Shown: piece after piece, positions 1-9,135 of the stretch
How the letters are laid out: the number at the start of each line of letters is the position of its first letter
Position numbering within the stretch: the stretch's first letter is position 1
Assembly: GCA_000787465.1 (NCBI GenBank)
Contig: JSYX01000375.1
Location: forward strand, 1-34,063
DNA: 34,063 nucleotides
Origin: Thermomucor indicae-seudaticae
Taxonomy: Eukaryota > Mucoromycota > Mucoromycetes > Mucorales > Lichtheimiaceae
Direction: 5' to 3'
Made by a program: the position numbers and the translations under genes
Notes under the pieces: generated by a model
The model's input: the letters and a program-made list of their open reading frames with translations, nothing else
What the model was told of the DNA's origin: nothing
Databases searched by the model: none

Positions 1-442
1 CGGCATTACTATTGTAATCGCTAGTGTCTGTAGGTTCTGTGAAACATACTACGTGATGTACCAGTTGCTTGACCACTTTACTATCCTGTTATATGGCTGC
101 AGCTCACATCGTTAACAAGGAAGCAGTCTGAAAATCAACAGATGTCAAGGTTTTAATTTTCACGTTAGTATCTGTCATTTTCTTAGGTAAGTAAGCTAGT
201 CTAGACGTGTTCGCCATTGTTGCGAGCGCCTGCTGCGTGTAGGACTGTTCAGCCGCAGTCCTTGAGAATAGCGACGAAGTTTTCTTCAGCATTGGGAAGC
301 CACTCGGTGATGTTTCTTCAACAATAATAAAACATGCAATTTGGCAAGCTTTTCTTGGACCAGTCTAACGTTTTTCACGTTCCTCAACAATTTTTTAGGC
401 GTTCTATATGGAGTAGGAAAAAGAACGGCTTTAGTGTTTGCC

Positions 443-463
443 CTGTCTGTCTGTCTGTCTGTC
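443..463. repeat. (CTGT)5 microsatellite
   Basis: Five tandem copies of the tetranucleotide CTGT plus one extra base. It is a simple repeat with no visible functional context. Confidence 0.9.
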
Positions 464-1136
464 ACGCTTTTGATGCTTACACTGCAGTGGTCTGCGCTTT
501 GGGACCGACTTGCATTGGCGCCCAAAAAGTCCACGGAGTACGTGGAAACCAGTGACTTGCCGTCCGAAGAGGGCAGCACTGGAAGCTGGTCATCCAGCTC
601 AATTTTGCTGGCGTCGTGGGAAAATTGGATGACGAAAATTTTCCCTTTGTATACTTTTTCGAATGCTGCCGCAGCTGCTGCGGCTTGACATGTTGCTGCG
701 GTTGGACATCCTGCGGTTGAACCTGGACGGTTACCAAACTTCATCTTCTGAGTCTACAATGGTTGTAGCTGTGGTCAATTCAATCATACGACGTTCCAGT
801 TTGTCCACGTCTTAGGTTCCAGAAGCAGGGACTGCGAGCTATCATCATCTCCTTTTACGAAGTGAACTGTTATGGTCAGTCTCATTCTCATTGACAACAG
901 AGACAATGCCTCTGAATGAGGATTTTTACAACAGTATAAAGACTGTAGAGATCGTTCGCTCTAATAAAGCAATCATATACTCATTCCCGCTTATTCTTCT
1001 AACTTCCGTCTTTGTTTTCCACTGTGATGTCTCAATCTCTGGTTGGGAAGTTCTGTGAAGAGATTCAGCTAAGATGTCTCATATTCCCGTTATTGAATCA
1101 GTTTACCATGATGACTCTGATGCAGATTTAGAATAT

Positions 1137-1480
1137 TGTTACCGCACTTATTTGTCCTATATAAACAGGAAGAAACTACCTCGTCTCTGTCTAGCAATGG
1201 TCTAGAGTTTCCAACCGTTCCGAAAAGTGTACGAGCGTTGAGCCAGCTTGAGGAAAGACTTGTGGCGTCTCGACATGTGTTTCGAACTACCTGGCTGATG
1301 ATGGGGATCAATAGCCAATATCGTCGCAACAAGGGAATAGTCGACGTGTCTGTGTCAGTTGACACAACTGTTCCTGTGCTGCCAAGGACCTACGATGATA
1401 CCAACGAGTCCATGCGGGTCTCGCCAGAGAACTGCATTATAGCCGAAATTATGCAGATGGGGAGGGGTTTAAACCGCTGA
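1137..1480 (+). pseudogene. Helitron-associated (DUF6570-like) coding relic
   Basis: The conceptual protein contains a cysteine-tyrosine start, a KKLPRL..LA segment, then in another frame NGLEFPTVP, ALSQLEERLVASR and VSVDTTVPVLPRTYDD. This order matches what I know of the DUF6570 region at the N-terminus of large Helitron replicase-helicase proteins of eukaryotes (conserved LxxxEExLxAR, then a glycine/tyrosine core and V-V-D-T-x-x-LPR). The first part and the rest lie in different frames around 1195, and the frame closes at 1480 without the downstream Rep or helicase domains, so it is a dead fragment. Assignment is from memory of the family pattern, not from a search. No Helitron 3' hairpin-CTRR end was identified. 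Confidence 0.5.
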
Positions 1481-2669
1481 AAGTGTGGACAGCCCCAGCA
1501 GATCTTATAGGCACACCACTACATCAAGAGCTCTGGTACATGCACTATGTACCTGGCTTCATCGTCTGGCAGATATACATACATGGGCCGGTGCATGAAG
1601 AACTTAGAATACCTAGATCTGCCGCTTGCGGATTGTTATGAGACGTTGCAAATGTCATTATGCCATAACAAGTGTAATAACATCTCCCTAGTTCAACAAT
1701 GCTTATGCCGTTCTTTGTATCGGTAAATGGATTTGGGCATGATCTCCCACCACGCACTTCCCACTTCTTTCGGGATCTCTGACTTAAGCTTCAGGGTTTC
1801 AAAAGCCCAAGAGGATACATCAATTATGGTGACTTCGTTTTAGCTTGTCTTTAATTAACACTGTGGACGGAGTATGGGGCGCCCTTAAAGTTTCTTTGAA
1901 ACTGGCTTCGCTAATTTTTTTAAACTTGCCATTCGTACTCCTCATCTGGCTGTCATTGGATGGCGGTGTTTGCAATAATCGTGTGACTGACAGTGGCTGG
2001 TGCCGTTTGCTTGCTGCTATAAAATGTGCCCAAACAAAGCAACCTTTAGTTTTCTTTAAGGCGTATCGAAGCGTTGTGGGTCATCTGACAGTGTCTCAGA
2101 ATGTCAAACTGCGCCAAGATCCATTCAGCAATCATTCAACGTGTCTATCCGTGTATCCAGTGACAGCAGTTCGCCTGAATCAAGGCCGCAAAGTTTATTA
2201 TCGTTCTAGTGTTCCTTGTATTTTCAGTAATTCACCAGACATGACTTCTGCGAAATGTCGTAGCGAAGAATCGCGAAGTCGTTCTTGCGCATTAGCAACT
2301 CGGTCGAGGTTGCATAACTGTCGTATTCGAGGTCCTTTGGACCGCTGACAGAATTTCCATAGAAGCCAGCGTTTCTCTAACTTCTATGGCAATGCGAAAA
2401 GCATAAGGCACTTTGAAGCGTTGAAAATGGCATATGCAGAGCTGTATGAAAACAAACCTGAGCTTTTCTGCTGTTAGCGTAAAACGCACTTACATGGAAC
2501 AACCAATATGAGTTTTACGGATTAGAACGCACAACTGCTAAGCATTTTCAGGATACGGCGATCTTATCGCACAAAAGCAATAGTAAACGGAAACGAGCGG
2601 AATAGGCCAGCACCATGAAAGAGCGTATTATAAACAAAATCTTGTGAGAAGGTTGGGGAAAAAAGAACT

Positions 2670-4662
2670 CTAAGATGATAAAAATAAGTTATCATAAAAT
2701 GTGATCCCAGCAGGACCTTGGTCTCGACATATCAGTCCTTTACGTTCTGCGATCTATTAAGTGAAAACGGCCAGTGAATCTCGGGTTAGGACCTTTGACG
2801 GTAAAAATACGATCAACTTACCATGAGTTGTTCCGTCGCAACTGGTAGTGCAAGCTGCTCCAGCTCCGCCAATTGAAGAGCTGTTACTGACCCACCGTGC
2901 TCTTTAATATGTCGATGGATGCGCTGAGCAGCTCTGTCATCGTCCATGTCCAGCGATTGTATTACCAACAATCCACTTGGGAATCGTCGCAGTCGATATG
3001 GCAGCCGGAGAGTTTCAAATTGTTGACTTGCTTTATACAGATCCTCGGGGGATATCAGGGCTGAATACGTGCCCAGGATCCTAGTCAATAGCGCTTTTCG
3101 AACTTCGCTTGAAAGACACTTACCAACTCCACGTGCGCGATTAAAGAGACAGTATAAATCCGTTAAAGGCTTCATACCGTCTTCTTTATCCAAAAATTTG
3201 CTTAGAAATTCTGCAAGCTCTCGTGCCAATTCTTGATGGTAAATGGAGCCTGCTGTACCTCTGACTTATGTGTATTATATATTACAATCCTGCAAGTCTT
3301 CGCTTTTGCATTTGCCTACCGAGTGACGGGATCAGATATTCCAAGATTCAACAGATACGTTCGCAATATAGACATTTCATCATCGGTCTTGGTATTGTCC
3401 TTGCTCATTTTCATCGAGATTGATTCCGCCAGTTTAACCTGGTTATTTCGGTCTCAACTCATTGTCACTTCCATGACTGCACTGCTATGCTTTACCATTT
3501 CAGTCGCTTTAGCCATCAATCGATCGAGATCTTGAAAGGCATCCGTCATCGTCTCGTTGGCGGCTAAATTCGTTTTCGCGATACGGTCTTGGATAGCGCC
3601 TGTATTGATCGTTTCATATACTGTTATTCGCAGATCTTATTAGCACTAAACACTTACTGATCCCCACGCTCCGTGTCACGGACAATGATGATGACGAACG
3701 TCCGGAAGAAGACTCGACAGCCGGCTGTCCCAACAAACAGGTTGGCATATAGCAGGAATAAACATGGATTGGTCACGAAACCTTACCTTGTCCCATGCCT
3801 TGGCTTCTAGAGCGTCCTTCAATCTGGCCAAAAAACTTGATTGCCCTCCAGACCGGAATGCCAATCGTACGTGGGCATCTTCATCGATTGTACGTTGTGC
3901 TTCAGAAAGCTGTTCGGATATACTAGCATTTACTGAAGACAGGACAGCTGAAGCGCTTGGAAGTTCGTTTCCGCACATTTCGCACTGGATCATGCTAGGA
4001 TGGTTGATAAACGTGCATACTTTGCATGCTGTCGGGTTGTCAGACGCTGCTTCTACTGATTCCTTCGAAGGAGCTGGTGGCAAAGACGTGTCAGTGTCCA
4101 GGCGTTTGACCCCACACAGATCACATATTTGAGCCGATTCCTTATTCGAAAAGGAACAAATGGTGCACACCCATGGTTTGCCTGGTGAAGACAACGCTGC
4201 AGGTGAGAATGGTGTCTGTTGCCGACTTGAGGAAGAGGAATTAGTAGGTGTCGTAATGCCGAGATGTAGAATAATCTTTGGAGACGATCGAAGAAAACCG
4301 CTCTGGTGATAGTGAGAACACTCCTCATTGATGACCAGAAAAAAAAGCCATTACTACGGACTTACATAGCTCTCAACGCTTTTAACCAGATGTAACGGGA
4401 GTTGGACCGCTCGTTCGGAACTGCGACTACTGTCAACGTAAACGATGCGATGGGAGGTCAGATAGCATACGCCGTCTTGGTAATTCTCGGCTTTGTTCTT
4501 TCTAGCAATGTAGACTGAATCAGTAAGCCAATGCATATCGAGATCACCGCATGCATACCCTTCATAAAGCCCTACGCTTCCTTGCTGAATTATCAGAGAT
4601 TCGTTGGGTGAAAGTATCGGTCGCCAAGAGGACGAGACTTCTGCTTTTTCAAAGTATTTCAT
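2670..4662 (-). CDS. VPS36: ESCRT-II subunit Vps36
   Basis: Vps36 is a subunit of the ESCRT-II complex that sorts ubiquitylated membrane cargo into multivesicular endosomes. Seven exons join in frame: 4662-4366, 4302-3787, 3724-3658, 3599-3496, 3438-3320, 3260-2822 and 2753-2670, giving 541 aa (yeast protein 566). The GLUE domain starts at residue 1 and resumes after the first intron with GFLRSSPKIILHL. Two NZF zinc fingers are inserted in it (WVCTIC..CDLCG near 144-162 and CKVC..CEMCG near 192-209). The C-terminal half is the EAP30/Vps36 winged-helix region (DAFQDLDRLMAKATEM, GISDPVTR, YHQELARELAEFL), ending CRDQGPAGITFYDNLF. The small exon 3 is the least certain. It is divergent from DOM34, with 107 bp between start codons. 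Confidence 0.93.
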
Positions 4663-4769
4663 CGCATAAGTATCTGCTAAGAACTGGTCGCTTTTTCTGC
4701 ATGACTTGATCTTTTCGGAAGATCCGACTTTTTCTGCTGCTGTTTTTGACCTTTCCCCTTCTTGCAGAA

Positions 4770-6523
4770 ATGAGAGTAAGCTATTGTTATATCACTTCAA
4801 AGTATTTCGGAACGAACACGGCTGATCGGTTATCATAGCTGATCGATAAAACTTTAGAAAAAGACTCATCGGGACATGTGACATTGTACCCCGAAGAATT
4901 CGAGGACATGTGGCATGTCTATAACTTGATCTCGAAGGAAGATATGATTAGAGCCACTACCATACGGTACTGGTCTCAATGTCAAGGCCGTAGCATAGGG
5001 TAGAACTCATGGAATTCGTTATATCGCCATATAATGCTTTAGGCGTCTACAGTCCGAAAGCACAACCGGCTCCACCACAAGTCAACGCACAAGAATGGTC
5101 TTGACGATCACGGTTGAAAGTGTCGATTTCGATCCGCTGGTCGGTCTTTTACGTATCAACGGGCGTGTCTCAAGTGAGAATCCATATGTCAAAGTATGGA
5201 CGAAGAAAAGAATATTACTCGTTTATCAGTTCGTATACTGACGCCATGTGTTTTCCGTCAGATGGGGAGCTATCATACTATTGACCTCGAATTGAATCGC
5301 AAATTTACCCTGTACAAACCAGAATGGGACGTAATTGCACTGGAACGGGTCGATGTTGCGTGCGATATCTCAAAGCAGGCCGATGTTGCTGCTATTGTCT
5401 GTCAGGAAGGTAATGCTACAGTAATTCTGGCTCTGGCGAAAGAATTTCATGGACTGAAAATGGATGCTGGGGACAGGTCTAGCCAACATTTGCTTTATGA
5501 CGGAGCACATGACCATCGTAAAGCAGCGGATAGAGACACCCATTCCGAGGAAGAGAAAAGGTTCCGTTACAAACCACGAAAAGGTTAGTAGGCGCGCAGT
5601 TGATTATTTTCTACTATATCATATGATCCAACCGAAGGATGCCATCAGGGTCTCCAGAAGTTTTATGATCAAATCTACCAAGCCATCCTGCGATTATTTG
5701 ACTTTAATCTCCTAAAGGCTGTGATCATCGCCAGCCCGGGATTCGTCAGAGTAAGCGTCTCAATGCTCGAATATCGAGTTTAACATCCGAATAACCTTTG
5801 GAGTGTCGGTAGGAACAAGTATATCAATACATTTTTGATCAAGCTGTCGTAAGTATCCGTATAAAGGTTGCCTGCCTGGTGAATGAAGTTTAAGTAATGC
5901 ACCGTCTAGAAAACGGACAACAAGACCTTAATGGAGAACAGGCCGAAATTCATCCTTATCCACAGCTCAAGTGGACACAAGCATTCTTTGAACGAAGTTA
6001 TGCAAGATCCTTCTATCCAAGCAAAGTTGGCGGATACCAAAGCTGCGAAAGAAGTACAAGCGCTGGAACAGTTTTACACGATGCTCAACTCTGATCCTGA
6101 TCGGGCATTCTATGGTTATAACCATGTTGCTAAAGCCAACGAGCAGGGCGCCATTGGGACATTACTGGTGACTGACGAATTGTTCCGGTAATTAGCCGCC
6201 TTGATACGTCGTGGTCTATAGCAGCTTATATGATGATGTTTGCCAGGTCGGCGGATATTGCAACCCGAAAAAAGTATGTTAGTCTTGTCGAGTCTGTCCG
6301 GTCTTCAGGCGGCACTGTGCGTGTATTCTCGAGCATGCATGTTTCCGGTGAACGTAAGTAACCGAGCTTTTGCGTCGAGGAAGTGAACTTTTGCTGACTA
6401 CTTTGTCAAGAATTAAATTCTTTAAGCGGTGTAGCCGCTATCCTGACTTTTCCGTTACCGGATATAGACATGGAGGATGACGAAGAAGATAACACCGTTG
6501 CAATATCTGAGGCACAAGCATAG
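4770..6523 (+). CDS. DOM34: Dom34/Pelota ribosome rescue factor
   Basis: Dom34 (Pelota) acts with Hbs1 to dissociate ribosomes stalled on mRNA (no-go and non-stop decay) in the cytosol. Ten exons join in frame: 4770-4775, 4839-4966, 5043-5193, 5262-5409, 5477-5583, 5649-5750, 5813-5848, 5910-6187, 6247-6353 and 6411-6523, giving 391 aa (human 385). The N-terminal eRF1_1-like domain carries [20 protein letters not shown]. The central domain carries [10 protein letters not shown], the basic PRKRKG motif and ASPGFVR. The C-terminal domain carries [15 protein letters not shown] and [20 protein letters not shown], followed by an acidic tail. The GGQ loop of true eRF1 is absent, as expected for Pelota. 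Exon 1 encodes only Met-Arg. The stop is 72 bp from the next, convergent gene. Confidence 0.95.
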
Positions 6524-6595
6524 GATCTGGAGCCGTAAAAGTACCGTAGAAGCCAATACAACCTGTTGCATTTTAATATATATGTACAAGAAGCG

Positions 6596-7365
6596 CTATT
6601 GCTTCAAAACGTCATCACCAAACAATGCTGCTGCCGCTTGTGCGACGACAGCCTGCGCAGCTGCTTGTGCTGCAGCATAATTCATGGCCAAAATAGCATC
6701 TATAGCTGCCAAGATGTCTGCTTCCCAGAAGCCCATTTCATAATCTACTAAACCGTGCCGTTCCAGTTTGTCCGCCCAAGCAACAACCATTTCGCGTAAA
6801 CCGTACAGATGTTGATCTGTTAAACGTTCTAGTTCACTGCTTGGTTCGTGTCGTTGTGCGAGTGCATAAAGCCAGCAGTTATTGAGGCCCGCCCAAAATT
6901 GCTCGCGATCAATAGCAGTGTAAGGGTGATCATCCGATGTCAAACCTTGAGTGACAATTGTAGGCACAAGCATGTCTGATATCTACTTTTTCTTTCTTGA
7001 CGAAACGTACCGAGTTGCTCGCAGTGATCGACGACTGCGCTTGTTGCTTTACTCAGCGTTTGAAATCCGCTAACCATGTTTCGTTGCTCGACATGGTCAA
7101 GAGTAGCCTTTAGTTGATTTTGTATTTCTTCAAAGCTGGTACAAGAAGTCGGTTCAGGTATGGTGAAGGAATGATAAGGCGCAGTGTTAATTGAGGCATT
7201 GTCGGGTTCGGTTTTGACTTGCACAGGATTTTCAGACTTCACAACGATGGGTTCTGTTGAAGACGAAGAAGAATTCTGTTCGCTACTATCATTATTACTG
7301 CTATGGCTGCCATCAGTTTGCATGTCCAAATTGTTCGTAACGTTTTGTGATGTGTCTGTGTTCAT
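6596..7365 (-). CDS. Uncharacterised fungal protein with GLVDYEMGFWE motif
   Basis: I do not recognise a named family. Two exons, 7365-7011 and 6945-6596, give 234 aa. The N-terminal ~70 residues are Ser/Asn/Gln-rich and acidic, so probably disordered. A helical part follows (FEEIQNQLKATLDHVEQRN, then TLSKATSAVVDHCEQLG), then FWAGLNNCWLYALAQR, LREMVVAWADKLERHG and LVDYEMGFWEADILAAID, and finally an Ala-rich tail. The intron donor is GTACGT and the chosen acceptor gives a 65-nt intron; a 35-nt alternative using an acceptor at 6976 also keeps frame but is implausibly short. The start at 7365 was chosen over an in-frame ATG at 7425 because the extra residues are low quality. A transcription-associated role is possible from composition only. 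Confidence 0.7.
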
Positions 7366-8002
7366 TTCGGTAGGTCGAGAAAGAGTGAAAAAGTTTGAAG
7401 TCGGCGACGGAAAACATAAGCACAATTCGTCAGTAATCCGCGAAGCTTCCAGTAAGCCTGAAGATTCACGTTTGAATACCGCAGCGACCTTTGCGGTTGC
7501 AAAATCACAAAGCTAACAAATAAGCCTACGAGACTCGATAGTTGTCAGGTCTTCTAACTTGAGTAATAGGGAAAATGCGGAAAATGTACAGTAGATTTCC
7601 AGCAGCGGTAAACATCAGGGTATGCCTTGATAAGGAACCAACATCACTTTTGCCCGTTTGCTGATCCCAGGAAGCCGCTCTGTCATTCTCTCTCTCTCTC
7701 TCTTACTCATAATGTAACCTTACAAAATCAGCAAGCTCCAGTTTCGGTGGTGCAATGGAGGTCCTCGGGTAGTCTTAAGCACTACGGTACCCTAGAATGT
7801 AAGAAGTGACGCATATGGTAAGATCGGGACGTCAATGCTTTGCGAAGAAACTCCACTAGACTCCTGCATCTGTGCGTTTTGGTCAGGGAAGACCAGCTAT
7901 TCTCCCAGAGACAAGCAACATCCCGCAACCGATAGCTCCTCATCGAACGCGGGCTCTCCTTGAGGTAATTTAGATTTCTACACATTATAAGGCAAAATAA
8001 AT
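7366..8002. other. Intergenic region, no gene recognised
   Basis: This is the 5' flank of the preceding minus-strand gene and the region before a possible small gene. It contains a pyrimidine dinucleotide run at 7687-7703. Open frames on both strands around 7782-8018 show no family resemblance. Confidence 0.5.
7687..7703. repeat. (TC)n dinucleotide run
   Basis: About eight uninterrupted TC units in an otherwise unannotated intergenic stretch. Such CT tracts are common in fungal promoters and UTRs; no specific role is visible. Confidence 0.8.
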
Positions 8003-8366
8003 ATGTCATTTTCCGCAAAGTGTACTAAAGAAAGAGATGTTTCGGCTGCTCTGACGCCTTTCTGTGTCAGACGAAATCAGATTTTCATCAGTGACAAGGT
8101 ATGTACGCATAACCGACAAGACATTGTTGCGCCAAATTCATCGACATAACAATGCAAACATGCTGGATTTTTAGGTGAGAATCGGTCTTAACATATGGAG
8201 CAAAGAAGATGTAGAACGTCGAAAATTTTCTTCAAAATTTAGTGTGATAGCCCCTGGATATTGGCGTGACTGTCATGTTCATGATTCATTTTGTACCCCT
8301 TTCCTCCCCAAACTTGCTTTTCATGGCCTATTAGACTGTCATAAACTAGGAAGAAACATATCATGA
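8003..8366 (+). CDS. Possible small two-exon gene, unknown function
   Basis: A tentative gene. Exon 8003-8098 begins with an ATG and ends at a GTATGT donor; exon 8175-8366 follows an acceptor preceded by a T-rich stretch (ATTTTTAG). Phases agree (both 0), giving 95 aa. The junction reads ISDK then VRIGLNIWSKEDVERRKF. The C-terminal third is Cys/His-containing and less convincing. No domain is recognised, and the frame could be chance. There is no clear TATA box; the region upstream is A/T rich. Confidence 0.3.
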
Positions 8367-8786
8367 ATGGAACGCCTTCATCAGTGACGTTGGTCACCTT
8401 TACCAATAAAAATCAACCTTCTTTTTTTTACCTGCTACACCTACTATGATGAACAACTGGTCATTTGATAATGCTGCGAATAAATACCTGTGAAACAGCC
8501 AGAAATAAAACAGGACTAGTTGGATTGCATTAAGCGTACTATACAAAAAGAATCCATTCGTTGCATGCAAAATATTAGAGGTTGGCAGGCTATTACAGAT
8601 ATGAAGTTTAAACGTACTACTTGCTTCAATAAATAACCCGCTTTATGAAAAAGAACTTGCTATTGACGCACCGTCAGAGTGACGGCGCTGTTCGTGTTCG
8701 GAAACAAGTGCATGTTCGAACAAAGTTAGTCCTTCAAGTTCTGAAACGGGGTCAATCAGGTTCCAAGATGTAATTCGACCGCTTCT

Positions 8787-9069
8787 TCAGTCGACTTTTG
8801 CTAAAGGCAATCTACCAGCAGGCCCCACACGTAGTTCAATCAGCCTAAATAGATCATCTGCTAAGTAAGTCCGGCCGGTTCTGTCACGCGCATCGAGGCT
8901 AAGATTTATGCGTTTCACCCTAAGAAGTGCCTTTCCCTTTCTTGATACTGTAGGCATTGTGGAGCTCCGAATTAAAATACCTTCGTACCATGCATTGTAA
9001 ATGGTGCTAACAACCTTTCCCTCGTACACTGTATTATAATAGTTTGGATCTATTGTATTCACATTGTAT
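8787..9069 (-). pseudogene. Orphan coding exon, 5' end missing
   Basis: An open frame of about 94 codons that looks coding (IDPNYYNTVYEGKVVSTIYN, then WYEGILIRSS, LLRVKRINLSLDARDR, YLADDLFRLIELRVG) but has no ATG at its start. It is preceded on the minus strand by a pyrimidine-rich stretch ending in GAG, which looks like a splice acceptor. Upstream there are only ~65 bp before the synthetase stop codon, so no room for a normal first exon. The first in-frame ATG lies about 39 codons in. It could be a truncated gene copy, a remnant, or an alternative 3' exon of the synthetase transcript. Family not recognised. Confidence 0.4.
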
Positions 9070-9135
9070 CTCACAAGAGGGAAAAAAGAATGCAGGGTCT
9101 ACATGCGAGGAATTCAATATGCAAATTTAAATAGT

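Larger units (their letters stand above)
1..2669. other. Gene-poor left flank with relics
   Basis: No gene can be assembled here. Open frames exist on both strands (for example 286-744 minus and 1845-2348 plus), but none shows a recognisable domain and several overlap one another in different frames. The stretch holds a CTGT microsatellite, a possible LTR-like segment near 868-1020 and a frameshifted Helitron-type coding relic at 1137-1480. The last ~180 bases are the 3' flank of VPS36. A minus-strand gene between 104 and 744 with introns cannot be excluded, because its frames look partly coding-like (an alanine run, then a mixed charged stretch), but I cannot support an exon model. Confidence 0.5.

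Noticed and set aside
1845..2348. 167-codon plus-strand frame
   Set aside because: No ATG at its start, no recognisable motif, and a competing minus-strand frame overlaps its end; treated as non-coding or relic.
6976..7010. 35-nt intron alternative in the GLVDYEMGFWE gene
   Set aside because: Keeps frame but is much shorter than all other introns in the window; the 65-nt choice also keeps frame.
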